NCBI GenBank assembly: GCA_037576215.1
Contig: JBANDB010000003.1
Coordinates: 4,650,001 to 4,714,000 of the forward strand
Direction of reading: 5' to 3'
Source: Armillaria gallica
Lineage: Eukaryota > Basidiomycota > Agaricomycetes > Agaricales > Physalacriaceae
Length of the DNA stretch: 64,000 nucleotides
Each line of letters starts with the position of its first letter. Positions within the stretch are counted from its first letter, which is position 1. A model generated the notes under the pieces. The model did not search any database. It saw nothing but the letters and a program-made list of their open reading frames with translations, and was not told where the DNA came from. Both the position numbers and the translations under genes were made by a program. Shown here piece by piece: positions 22,010-33,150 of this stretch.

Positions 22010-23960
22010 CTACACTTTGCCATGATATTTATCGTATAGATAGTCGTTCCCCCGGGGTGTAAAACAGGCAGAGCATGCCAGGTGTCGAGGTTTATTCATC
22101 CTGTATGAAATATCATCAGTCAGTTTTGATTAAAGATGCCCAAATAATGACGAACAGAGTGCAAACAGCACATTCCCAAGGCTCGGTAGGCGAAAACTCA
22201 GTTTCTGACCAAGGTTTTGTGACGTGAGGCTGGACACGATCACCTGATTCCTTGCTCTTACCACCCAGCTTTCTACTACTTTGGGTAGGAGCCATTCCTA
22301 ACGCTTCTTTCTTCCGGAAATCGACTTCTGTCTTGACCAGTTTGCCTAGGCCTAGCGGAGGCGTTTCTGAGAAAAGGCAGTCAGTCCAATGTACATCGCG
22401 AAGAAAAACTTGTGTTACCCTTTTCCTTCTGTTTACCTTTATTCTTGCTACGCTCTTTTCTGTCGTTCATCCCACTGGTAAAGGTCGATCCCGAAGGAAT
22501 GGGAATATCGCAAAGTTCTTCTTTCACATCTTCCTCGTCGGATGAAATCTCTATGACATTATCCTTGCCATCTCCCGTGAAGATAAAATCATCTTTGAAC
22601 TCCTCCCATGAAGACTTCAGGTTACGAAGGTCGTCTTTCTCGGAAGATATAAGCGCCTCCCGTCGTTCTCCGTCTGTCTCCGAAACTATCTCCACTTCGG
22701 AGTCAGAGCGGTCTGCCGTGTCTTCTTCCTCTTCTTTAATGTCCACCTTGATCGCTGATTCTGCGGACCAGTCAGATCAGAATTTATATTTCCCGGGTGT
22801 AACTTTAAACTTACGAGATTGTAAAGCTTGCATTCGGCGTTCGGCAGCCAACGCTCTCTCTTCGCGGGCACGCTTGCTACACGGCGAACCTGAGTATCGT
22901 ACCATCAATGGCCTCATAGGAAAACATACCTTCCTGCCTGTTTTTTGAAACCGGTTCCCTTACCTCCTTCTTCGCCCGTCGAATCATTCAAGGATAAGCC
23001 TTCGCCCTGGAAGGCATACTTCGAAGTAACTCGACCCCCGGCTTTTCGCCTCTTCGCGGTTTGGCGGCCTGTATGATTCGAGGGCACAACGTCACCACGC
23101 CGGCCAGAACGCCGACGACGCGTCGCTGATGGACGAGAGCGTGTTTGAGCTCCCCCACACTGAAATATGAGAGATGAAAGGTTGCTGTCAGAGATAGTAT
23201 ACTTGAGTGCCGTACCATGTATTCCGGAAGATCCCCGGGATCAATCCCTTCCCCAGCTACCTTGGCAGAATCGGCGAGACGTGTTCCTGCAGACCAATAT
23301 CCTTGATGGGAACTCAGACGGTGAAGCCAGGAAGCTAGGTGAAAAAGACGGACCATCGCCGTAGTAGCCTCTATCTTGGAGGTTGCGAACTTCGGTGCGA
23401 AGTTGTTTCCACAGTGCTTGAAATGCGGGACCATGGTTCATATGCTGAAACATGAGAAGGAGCTTTCATGGAAAGATGAGAAGCATACTTTAATGTGGGC
23501 TAGCTGAGAGCTTGTTTCAGTTATGTCTCCTTGTGCATACAAATGCGCAACAAACCTCGTGGCATAGAGTGCTCATGAGCCAATAAGTAGGTAAAAATGA
23601 TCCTCCAGGTCGCCGAAGAACGAGCTCTGAATGGTTCATGATCAGGAGTCCTGTAACAGATTCCAAGAAAATCCGCGATGCTCGCCGACAGTTTCGCCAT
23701 TGTTCCAGTTTCTTCCTGCGAAAACATTGTTATGTTCGTACTGTGCAGAGTGTGAGATTGGAGGGTCGACAGGGGAAAGTTCCCACCTCTTCAAGACTAT
23801 TTACCACGAAGCCGTGGGCTTTCATCACCGGCCGTACCTGGGCTGCAAGAGCACGTAAAAGCTGTCTTGCATCGTCTTGGTCATTGCCTGGAAGAGGCGT
23901 GACGAAGTTGACGTGGGGATTGGGATTGGGTTCTTTCTCGTTGAAACGAGCGTGTACCAT
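22010..23960 (-). CDS. WSS1: WSS1-like DNA-dependent metalloprotease (WLM domain) with SHP, VIM, SIM motifs and C-terminal zinc finger
   Basis: Protease that degrades DNA-protein crosslinks, working with Cdc48 and SUMO. The start MVHARFNEKEPNPNPHVNFV matches the family N-terminus. WLM landmarks: RNWNNGETVELVLRRPGGSF, the zinc site CHELAHIKHMNHGPAFQ (HExxHxxxxxH), and SAGTRLADSAKVAGEGIDPG. Downstream motifs seen directly: SHP box FQGEGLSL (22990-23012) and VIM REERALAAERR (22834-22866), both Cdc48/p97 binders; SUMO-interacting stretches VIEISSDEED (22528-22557) and VEIVSETD (22672-22695). The C-terminal RanBP2/NZF-type finger WECAVCTLMNKPRHLACSAC is split by an intron and followed by stop at 22010. 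The intron at 23627-23685 must use a GC-AG border (G|GCGAGC) to give ETVELVLR. The order fits yeast Wss1, with an extra finger. Divergent from PFK by 277 bp. Confidence 0.9.
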
Positions 23961-24237
23961 GGCTTTGGTAGAGAATAACAGCCGGTGGCAATTGGCAAAA
24001 GCGCGTCGGGCCTCGCGTCAGTTCGGCTTCAGGCCCGATTATTCGACGTGTCCAATGTTTGGTGGAGGCCCTGATGCTTGTCTGGATGTGCGATATCCTG
24101 GTTATGTTTGTTCGAGGTTCGTTCGAGGCTGTGGTCGTGAGCTGGCCAAGTCTGGCACGTGCGTGGGCCGTCTTTAAATTCATTCTTTACTCCGAGTCCC
24201 AACGAGTTACGACGTTACACGCATTCGTTACACCACC
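23961..24237. promoter_or_regulatory. divergent promoter region WSS1 / PFK
   Basis: 277 bp separate the two start codons. An AT-rich TTTAAATT at about 24173-24180, some 60 bp upstream of the PFK ATG, is the only TATA-like word noticed. Confidence 0.45.
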
Positions 24238-27236
24238 ATGAAGATCGCAATACTAACGTCTGGCGGCGACAGCGCTGGCATGAACGCCGTCGTGCGTGCT
24301 GCTGTGAAAGCTGGCATCATCAAGTGAGCCCTTTACATCGTTTCTCGTCAGAATACACCGTCTAAAGGCTTTGCAGAGGCTGTGAAATGTGGGTTGTCCG
24401 AGAAGGATACGAAGGCCTCGTTCTAGGGAATACTGAAGACAAACCGCCCCACGTCCAGGATACCCCACAGATCGCCGAAGGTGTCGACGTCACTCTCGTT
24501 GAAAACCTTCGCTTTGGGGACGGAGACTTGCTGAAGAATGGAATGGGTGACTGGTCTAATTCCAAGGGCAGATCACTGAAAGGGAGATACATCGTACGTG
24601 TTGGATGGGACGATGTGAGAGCCTGGTTTTCTGAGGTGGGTCTGACGGTCATCTTCGTACTTATCTCTGTTAATATTGGAACACCGCAGGGAGGCACACT
24701 AATTGGCACGGCGCGTTCTGCTACCTTCAGAACTCATGAAGGCCGGTTGGCTGCGGCCCATAACATGATCAAGGAAGGCATCGACGCCCTTCTTGTCTGT
24801 GGAGGAGATGGTTCCCTCACAGGAGCGGATGTATTTCGCGCTGAATGGCCTGGCTTGGTCGGTGAACTCCAGTCTCAGTGTACGCTTATTCTTCGTTTCA
24901 GTGAAGCTTTGTTAATGTATTGCCTACAGCTAAGATCACTGAAGCTCAAGCTGCATTGCACCATCACCTTAGGATCGTTGGTCTCGTTGGGTCCATTGAC
25001 AATGACATGTCGTTGACGGATCTGACCATCGGCGCGCCGACTGCCCTCCACCGGATTTGTGAAGCTATCGACAATATCAACTCCACTGCTACCAGTCATT
25101 CACGAGCCTTCGTTCTAGAAGTCATGGGAAGGCATTGCGGGTGGTTGGCTCTTCTCGCTGGCGTGAGGTACATCATAATCGTTAGTTTCAGATATCTTTC
25201 ACTAACTCTACAACCAGCGGTGGGGCTGACTTTCTCTTCATTCCCGAACGACCTCCGAAAGTCAGCCCTTGGGAAGACGAAATGTGTGCCGCTATCCATC
25301 GTGTAAGTGTATTCACTGCGATCTGGTATCACCAATTTTAACCCATCACAGCATCGAGAAATCGGTAAACGAAAAACCATCGTCATTGTAGCAGAAGGAG
25401 CCCATGACTGCAATCTGAACCCCATTCGAGCTGAATATGTCAAAGACGTACTCAGTGAACGGCTGGGACTTGATACAAGGGTCACAACACTTGGCCATAC
25501 TCAAAGAGGCGGAAAACCATGTGCTATGGATCGCATCCTGGTGAGTGCCATTACATCAATGATGATCAGAAGCATATAACTGATACTGCGAAGCCTACTC
25601 TTCAAGCTGTCGAGGCAATTGATGCATTATTGGAAGCCACACCGGAAACGCCGTCCTACATGATTGGAATGCAGGAAAATAAGATTTCAAGGGTACCGTT
25701 GGTTGAAGCAGTTACGATGGTATAATATTTGCTGGTCTTTATGCACATCATACTCACCAACTGGAAAGACTAAGGCAGTCGCTACAGCCATCGCGGATAA
25801 GGATTTCGACAAGGCCATGTCGCTTCGAGACCCAGAGTTCCGCGAAAGTTTAGAAGGTTTCCATGCTATATCTGCATTAGATGAAGAGAGGAAGTTACCT
25901 CCGGCTCAGGTAGGTGTAAAACATTTGCCGTCACATGGGCAGAAACTCATTTTCTATTTGTAGAGGATGCGTGTTGCTATCTTGCAGTAAGTTTGGTAGC
26001 AAGAGTGTAATTCAATCGCTAACCATACAACAGCATGGGGGCACCTGCGGGCGGTATGAACGCCGCCACTCGTGCTGCGGTTAGATACTGTCTTCGCCAA
26101 GGCCATACACCCTTTGCGATCAACAATGGCTTCCGTGGTCTTCTTGATGACAATATCTCGGAAATGTCGTGGCTCGGCGTTGATTCTTGGATGGCCCGAG
26201 GTGGTTCCGAACTGGGGACAAATCGAGCATTGCCCTCCATCGATCTGGGAGCGGTTGCGGCAAAGTTCCAAGAATATTCTTTCCAAGCATTCTTGATGAT
26301 CGGAGGATTCGAGGCATTCAGTGCGTTACTGATTTTAGAGGAAGGGAGAAAGCACTATCCTGCTTTCCATATTCCATTGGTACATCTGCCGGCCACGATC
26401 AGCAACAATGTCCCAATGACAGACTACAGTCTGGGGAGTGACACGAGTTTGAATGCCTTGGTAGACGCATGCGATGCCATCAAGCAAAGTGCTAGCGCTA
26501 GCCGTAATAGGGTGTTTGTGGTGGAAACTCAAGGAGGGAATTGCGGATACATCGCCGCTATGGGTGCATTGGCGGTGAGTGTCCATCTTCTTCTGCCGAG
26601 GCTTGGCGAAAGTACTGAATTGAACCTAGGTAGGTGCTTCTCTGGTGTATACCCCGGAAGTAGGCATATCCCTCGATACCCTAAGACGCGATGTAAGGTA
26701 CTTGAAGATGAGGTACAGTCTCGATGTAAAAGGGAAGAGCGAAGGACGACTTGTGATTCAGTAGGTACTCCGTGCTTGTCGTGGAGAAGTTACTGACTAT
26801 TCAAAGAAACGAAGCCGCATCTCAAGTATACAAAACAGATGTCATCACAAAAGTGTTCAAGGAGGAAGGTCGTGACCTATTCGATTCCCGATCTGCTTCC
26901 CTAGGCCATACATTGCAGGGTGGCATACCATCACCCCTCGACCGGGCGCGTGCAGTCCGTCTTTCGCTGAAATGCATGGCCTTTATAGAAAGAGAGCATG
27001 ACAAGCTGATGAAGCAGCATCCCAAGACGAGACACGCAACTCCCGATTCGGCTGCTGTCATTACGATTCAGTCCAGTTCGATCAAGTGGGTGCCTGTGCA
27101 GGATATGGTGCAACACGCCGATATGAAGAACCGTCGTGGACAGAACCCGTGGTGGGCATCGATGAAGGAGCTGGTGGAGGCACTGGCGGGTCGGCCTCAA
27201 ATCGTGAGGCTTCACGATTGGGATTTGATTGGATGA
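24238..27236 (+). CDS. PFK1: ATP-dependent 6-phosphofructokinase, fungal two-lobed type
   Basis: Converts fructose 6-phosphate to fructose 1,6-bisphosphate, the committed glycolytic step. Roughly 800 residues in two homologous halves, as usual for eukaryotes. N-lobe: ATP loop [60 protein letters not shown], catalytic loop [20 protein letters not shown] and [19 protein letters not shown]-lobe (regulatory): [60 protein letters not shown] and [17 protein letters not shown]. The end is [20 protein letters not shown] through RLHDWDLIG. About a dozen introns; the last is 26761-26806. The extra N-terminal glyoxalase-like segment of ascomycete enzymes is absent. The 3' end, from 26683 on, belongs to duplicated copy 1, but the gene itself is whole. 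Confidence 0.95.
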
Positions 27237-27703
27237 ATATTAGTTAGAGATAGAATGTGTTCCCTACGACATTAGTACTGTACAGTTTATTGAATAGAAG
27301 GATGTTTAAGCCTCCTCGCTGGCTTGAAGTAATGACACGACGCTCCTGGTTATCCCCTTGGTCCTTCTGGTTCTTCAGGCCTCCAACTTGCTAATCGCCG
27401 GTCCGCTTCTGAGTACTCAACTAGCAGTGAACAACGGCGAACTTACGACCGCGTTCAAAGAACGCTCTCTTTGCGCCAAACGTTCCTTCATTCACGTCGT
27501 AATTGAAATATGGGTTTTATTCTACCTTTCCTCGGCGATCGCAAGGTACGATACAGCGCGAAGTGAGAGGAGCACGACAGACGTTCTGGCCACCCGGAAC
27601 GAACCCGGAAAACGGCTGAAGAGTTACTGGCCTATCGGAATCCGACCATAATGACAGAAATTGCATGGAATAATTGCGACGAAATATATCATAAGCTAGA
27701 TGG
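27237..27703. other. 3' region between PFK and MFS transporter copy 1
   Basis: Convergent 3' ends. A plus frame of 97 codons lies here and is also open in copy 2, but it begins at TTG with no in-frame ATG and the two copies differ at about ten residues, so it is not called. No other feature is seen. Confidence 0.5.
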
Positions 27704-30346
27704 CTAATACAAGTATCGGAAGCCCCTCCTTTTCTTCAGCGCCTGATCGTATGTGATCCCTTCCAGCCGAGCAGCTTCCTCTACTCGTGCGCTGTCAATG
27801 TTGGCATTCTCGTTGGCGGCCAATTTCTTGTTTTCGCGTACAAGACTCTGGCGGATACCTGTCATGGAACATTGTGAATAGGCAGATAACGGCAAAACGT
27901 GGACCAGCACTTACAGAAGGACACCAATGTACTGACAGCTAATGCGGCGAGAGAGATGAACATTGATTTGTGGTACTCAGGGCCCCAAACGGCCTTCCAA
28001 GTATAGGATCCTATCCTGAAAAAGAGACGGCATGTGAGATGAAATCGGTGGGAAAACAGACATAGACGTACAAACCTCCCAGGTTCCCGACGCCGTTGAC
28101 CATGCCAATTGCAGCCGCGCGCTTCCTGATAGTGATATATGCTGGAGAAGTGCACTTATTTAGAACGACAAAAGACTTACGCTGGCGGCCGGGGAATTGA
28201 GTTAGATAACCATACGATAGTTATACTGTTGCCTATTTCGCACTGATGAGATTTTACGTGAATGTTGAAATCACAAAACTGACCAACTAGTCCACAGGCC
28301 ATGAAAAATAATGCCACATAACGAGCCGCAGTATTCATGGTCGAAAGCGCAATGGCAAACCCTGTCATGACAGCCCACCACCAGCCAGAGACATGGAAGA
28401 ATCGTTCACCGGTCCGATCTGTGCGGCGATAAGTCATCGGTCCACAGGCTGTAAGATAACCTAAGAGTTTCCTACCTGCATGCCACGCATTGAACAAACA
28501 CAGCACAGCGGCGAGGATCCAAGGTGGACTGTAGAATTCAGGTTATTGAAGGTTTACGCAGCTCTACGCAGAAACATACGCGCAAAGAAGGAGCGAAATG
28601 GTGGTGGAAAACCCAAGAGTCTGCGTTAATCTGAGGTATACCAGGACATTGAAAACAATACCGAAGAAAGAGAAAACAAAGACGAACGTGGGGAAGAAGT
28701 TAAGAAAACTCACTCCCAAAGCCTGTGCGACACTCAGAAGGCAAAATGCATAGACTCGGGGATCCTTCAGCGCTAGTTGCAACCCGTGGAGAACTCTGTA
28801 TTTTATCGAGAATTAAATCAGAATGCATCAACCATGGAGACCACCTACGAGTCTTCTTTGTTGTCTTTGTCGGCCTCGCCGGCATCTTCTGCGAGGCGCA
28901 CTTGAGCAAGTCGAGATTCTTCTGGAGACATCCATCGTGTGTTGCGGGGCTAAGAGTTTGGTCAGTATGCCGGTAAAATTATAACATAGGTAGTGGCGAC
29001 ACAGACATAATCGGGTAACAGCCACCTACAGAGAGAATCATCAGTAACGCCTTATAAATGTCGCTGAAGTTAACATACATGCTCATGAAGCCTACAGAGA
29101 TAGTGACAGCCCCCTATGTATGCATGATGAGTATGAATTTCGAGAATTTAGGAAAGATCTTGCTTCAATATAGAAAAGCCTACATGAGAAATGTCTGTCA
29201 GAAGTGGTCGCCAGCCATGTAGAGTGACATATATCTACCATCTCCAAGCTCTGATCTCCCGGACGCCCTCCATTTCTCCAAGGATACCCGCCGCTATCAA
29301 CTAAATAGAAGGGTCAACCGTCGAGGAGCTCCACGATGGAATGAAACGCACGGAGCCAAATGCGTTGGATATCAGAAGGCCGGAAAACAGAAAGGCAGAC
29401 CTAAAGGCCAGTTCCTATAAGACGATGAGCGTGAAAAGGGATAGGTCATTTTCCTTCCGGTACGCACCTTTTTCGTGTACCAACTTGAAAGCAAGTAGAT
29501 GGCTGCCGAGTCAAAGTTTCAGAAAATGGGAGAGCGGTTGAAGGGTAACTTACTGCCTGGATAGAAAGCAGCCTGGACATGGTTAGCATCAACGAGAGGA
29601 AGGAAAGAACCTTTTACCTCTGGAATTCCCAAGAAAAGTCTACAGATCAGTATCTCCTTGAAGGAGTGGGTGACCTGATGACATCTAATATGAGACGTGC
29701 TGATGTTATATTATAGAGTACTATACTTACTCCTGTGAGCGCGCTAACAACACCCCAGGCGATAACACATCCTCCGATGTAGAGCGAAGGCCTAAATCGT
29801 AATGAGCGAGGGGTACGCCATCTGATCCAAAGAAGCGTCACCTCTGAACGTAATTCAAGATCTTGCGTGCATACCAAGTTAGATAACCGTCGCTTTGACC
29901 ATGAAAATGAATTACCATATTCGATGGAATTTGAGATGGACTGTAAGTGACGTAGAGAACAGAAAGGATGATGTTGTACTGGAGGTCTGGAGGCAAGTCT
30001 TAGGAAAAACCTCGAACGTATAAAGGTGCACAGTACCCGTTAGGCCCAAGTCATCTTCAAGCCCCTTCAATCTCGCTGCAGTGATGGCATTTCGCTGAAA
30101 AGAACAAAAATAAATCTGCGAATCGGTGTGAGAGGAAGAGCAACTCACATCGATGTGGTTCATGAGGTAGACGAGAGTTACCATAGGCAGAAATCTCATA
30201 TCGAGTTTACGAACAAGCCGCCGCTCCGCAAGGATTCTCCCTTGGGAACCTTGGTCTGACACAAAGTCAATATCAGATTGGGAGCTAGGCGCATCTTCGT
30301 AGACCTCGACTGTGCCAATTACTTTTTCTTCGGAGGAGAAAGGCAT
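27704..30346 (-). CDS. MFS transporter, allantoate permease (Dal5)/anion-cation symporter type, copy 1
   Basis: Plasma-membrane 12-helix transporter of the family that moves allantoate, nicotinate, pantothenate or other small anions with protons. Start MPFSSEEKVIGTVEVYEDAP, then LVRKLDMRFLPMVTLVYLMN, NAITAARLKGLEDDLGLT, RPSLYIGGCVIAWGVVSALT, ELAFRSAFLFSGLLISNAFG, LIAAGILGEMEGVREIRAWR, WLFYIEGAVTISVGF, PRVYAFCLLSVAQALGVSFL, TERFFHVSGWWW-type region and MNTAARYVALFFMACGL. The tail is cytosolic: IDSARVEEAARLEGITYDQA and LKKRRGFRYLY. Helices are cut by many short introns, one of which (near 29100-29170) needs a GC-AG border to give WLFYIEGAV. No frameshift was found by eye. The substrate cannot be read from sequence. 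A near-identical paralogue sits at 34178-36814. Confidence 0.88.
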
Positions 30347-31085
30347 GACTGGGGCGAATGAATACGCTTGATGGTCATTCGGTATTGATATGTACTTTTA
30401 TGATCAAGGGGAGTCAATAGCCGACAATAGCTTCGTCTTTCCGCCTAACTCGAACGAGCACTTCTGTCTCCGCATAATACCTCAAGAGATAGTTGCGGGG
30501 GACGTGTGGACAGAGAGTTTCCCGAAAGAAGTAGCTCGGTGGCATCGTCTAACGGAAATGTTTGATGGTCCGATGTATTCGTAGTTCATGCATACATTAA
30601 CCTGATGATCCAGATTACTTCCTTTTTGAGGTGTTAGAGGGAAGGTTCCAAGGGTACTTCGAACTACTTACTCTGTTGTAAACTTCGGAGCTCGACTCTG
30701 ATGTCTGTTGGATATGCCAGTTGTGTCCCAAAAGGTTGGCCTATATCGTTGGTTGAATGATGGAATTAATCAAGTAAAACGCCGTCCGCCAACACTTATT
30801 CGATAGTCGATTGATTCTGTGCAGTTGCCATTAAACCTATTCCAATTTACAGAACATCCAGCGATCCAGTAGATATGCATGCGGTCATAAACCTTGGAAG
30901 AACGTCACAGGAAGTTGCGGCGTGCCACTCTCTATCCGTAATGTTGATGTCAGTCATCGAAATCAGATGCGGATACATAGTAGACATTGAATCCTAAGAT
31001 AAATATAGTTCAGTGCGCGTATAGTTCGGACCATAGTATTGAAAGTTACGTTGAAAGCTTCGGGAGTATACACTGATTTCCGCAA
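30347..31085. other. upstream region of MFS transporter copy 1
   Basis: About 740 bp that recur upstream of the second transporter copy, so both genes carry the same promoter. No clear TATA box; no coding frame of weight. Confidence 0.5.
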
Positions 31086-31959
31086 TGATGATGATGATGA
31101 TGGTATTCATTATAGTGCCTCGGACCCCATTGGCATTTATGGGGTCCATGCTACACTGCATGCTTCGCATCGCTACTGTAGGTCGCTAGGAACTGGATCA
31201 CTGTATAGTACGTTGTATAGTACGCTGGTATCATAATTGTATGTAATCTATCGTAGGAGCTATATTGTAATAGGTAAGGACTTTTCGCGGGGTGGGTGGC
31301 TTGTGATCTGAGTTTCTAAGAGACGAGATGGGGGTCCGCTTCGTGTTCTTTTGAGCATTGCGGGGGAAAGGTTGGTCCTGGGATCTGAGCGTTCGGATTT
31401 GGAATTGGAGTTGGCGCTTTTGTGGGTAGGAGTGTTGGGCTCCCCAGGGCCGGGGTTTCGCAAAATTATATGGTAGCACTTGGTCGTGAACGTGTGAGAG
31501 TTTGTTAGCTTGGTGAGATGAGAAGTAATGTGTGAAATCTACTGTCCTCATAGTCGAGGGTGGGAGAAGTAGCCTGCAAAACTACTTCCCCCCCCCCCTC
31601 GCGTGCCTGAGGCACTCGGATTTGATGTCCGCTGCGATCCCCAGGTGACTACGGGGGTGATATGACTTCGGAGTTGAACGTTTCGAATATAGGGAATCTT
31701 TTTGTGGATTTGACGTATGCCAGCGTTGCATGTAGATGTTTGCTGTGGCTGGCCAGGAGACTTCTAATCTGTAGGTTTCCTATTCTGGTGCGCCGTCGCA
31801 AGTGTTGACGCTGGGTGTTGTACTTGGCGCATGCGATGAGGTAGTGTGTGACAGTTTCGGGTACTCCGCATGCAGAACAGTTGGGTGATTACAGTTTTGG
31901 TGCGGAAAAGGTGCGCGTTTAGACCCACCTGTGAGGTACGGAGTTGGGTGAGAATGCTC
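31086..31959 (-). mobile_element. 5'-truncated non-LTR retrotransposon (LINE) 3' end
   Basis: Present in copy 1 only; the empty site in copy 2 is at 37553/37554. On the minus strand it codes the region after reverse transcriptase typical of fungal LINEs: LTQLRTSQVGLNAHLFRTKT, then after a one-base frameshift CGVPETVTHYLIACAKYNTQ and R-rich sequence up to a stop at about 31655. A ~570-nt 3' UTR follows and ends in a (CAT)n tail at 31086-31102. The reverse transcriptase and endonuclease parts are absent and the frame is broken, so it is dead. No clear target-site duplication; at most 1-2 bases. Confidence 0.75.
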
Positions 31960-33150
31960 ACAGCGGTTAGTAAAGTCAAAATGGACCCCGAGGACACGAA
32001 AGCTTACATCATGAGCCATCGATAGAAGTTGGAGGAACAGGCAAAGTCAGGTCTAGATGCTTGTAATACGAGAGACTGAAAGAAGGCACTCAAAGTACTG
32101 AATCAGGGAATCGCATCGGCCCGAGCACGGATAGGGGGTGCGGCTGTGCTTTGGCGAATTCATGAGGTGAAAAAAGTCTACTGTACTCTTTTATAGCCTC
32201 TCACCGCGCTCGCTGAGGCCAGGAAACGATCAACGCCGGTGCGTGACTTCTAATATCATACCAAAACTTGGAGCAACATCATGAAAGTTCCAACGGTCAC
32301 GTTTAGAGGAGGGCTTGACCTATCTTAACAGTAGTCTCTCCTAGACAGACGACGATATACCTTTTTTGACAGATGAGGACGGTATATGTAGTCTGTTGCC
32401 TAAGTCAGCCAAGTACCGCACGACTAACCTTATTATATAATCTTAACTCGACGCGTCGATTCTGACCGCGTCGCAGAGCACATCTGGCATCTCTCAATAC
32501 AGAAAAACCTTATGAAGATGAAATACGACCTTCTTGTTCATCTACGAGCCGTCAAATTCTTCTGAAGATATGGTTCACACCAAATGTAATTGTCGATGAC
32601 TGAATTAGCACTGAGGGTGAAAAGAAGGTCAAGGGAACGTCTTATTGGGGAAAAAAAACTCAGATAAAGCAAGCATGCTTCATTAAGATTTTTTGTCGTC
32701 AAATTACCGCTGGAAGTGGCAATAGCATAGCGTCGTCGAGGGATAAAGACAAGACCGGCTGCCAGATTATGTAAAATTACATAATAGACCCACTTGCGCG
32801 GTTCTTGGGGCGCGACAACTACTAGACTATCTTAACAGGTAGATTAAATACCATCAAAGTATCCAAATATTACGACCGAGGAAGCCGTGCCTAAGTGCGA
32901 CGCGTCGGTATCGATTACGTTGTCCAAGTAGTTCCTCTAAAAATGTGGGAACAAGAGGGTAGTAACCACTCCGAAATTTTGTGAGAAGACATTGAGAGCG
33001 CGATCACATACCGTAGCATCGCCCAGGGCATCTATTTTGGGTTCTCGTTGACGGTTTTTGATTCTTCATGCTCTTGCAAAGTTGAAATCTACGGGGAAAC
33101 TCCGTCACATGGATCACAAGAATGTCAATTCGGCGATGCACAGATTTGTG
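31960..33150. other. non-coding end of duplication copy 1
   Basis: Matches 37554-38331 of copy 2 apart from the 498-bp insertion at 32332-32829 and a block of ~70 bp present only in copy 2. No gene is supported. Confidence 0.5.
32332..32829. mobile_element. 498-bp non-autonomous DNA-transposon-like insertion (MITE-like)
   Basis: Begins TAGTCTCTCC and ends ACTAGACTA, giving a perfect 6-bp terminal inverted repeat (TAGTCT/AGACTA). It is flanked on both sides by TCTTAACAG (32323-32331 and 32830-32838). Copy 2 has one such site, GCTTAACAG at 37942-37950, with no insert, so CTTAACAG (8 bp) or the 9-bp word is the target-site duplication. An 8-bp duplication fits hAT, 9 bp fits Mutator-like elements. 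No coding capacity. Family unknown. Confidence 0.65.

Larger units (their letters stand above)
26683..33150. repeat. tandem segmental duplication, copy 1 (6.47 kb)
   Basis: Nearly identical in order and sequence to 33151-38335, direct orientation, offset 6468 bp at the left end. Holds the last exons of PFK, an MFS transporter gene, its upstream region and ~1.2 kb beyond. Left edge AAGACGCGATG inside PFK; right edge CACAGATTTGTG directly followed by AAGACGCGATG of copy 2. Contains two insertions absent from copy 2: 31086-31959 and 32332-32829. Confidence 0.93.

Noticed and set aside
27358..27651. Plus-strand frame open in both duplication copies (also 33826-34125)
   Set aside because: It begins at TTG with no in-frame ATG, has no homology, and the copies differ at about ten residues plus a two-codon insertion, which suggests no constraint.
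31586..31600. Poly-C run suggesting a telomere-like or G-quadruplex signal
   Set aside because: It is a single homopolymer in the 3' UTR of the dead LINE fragment; no repeated G-runs nearby.
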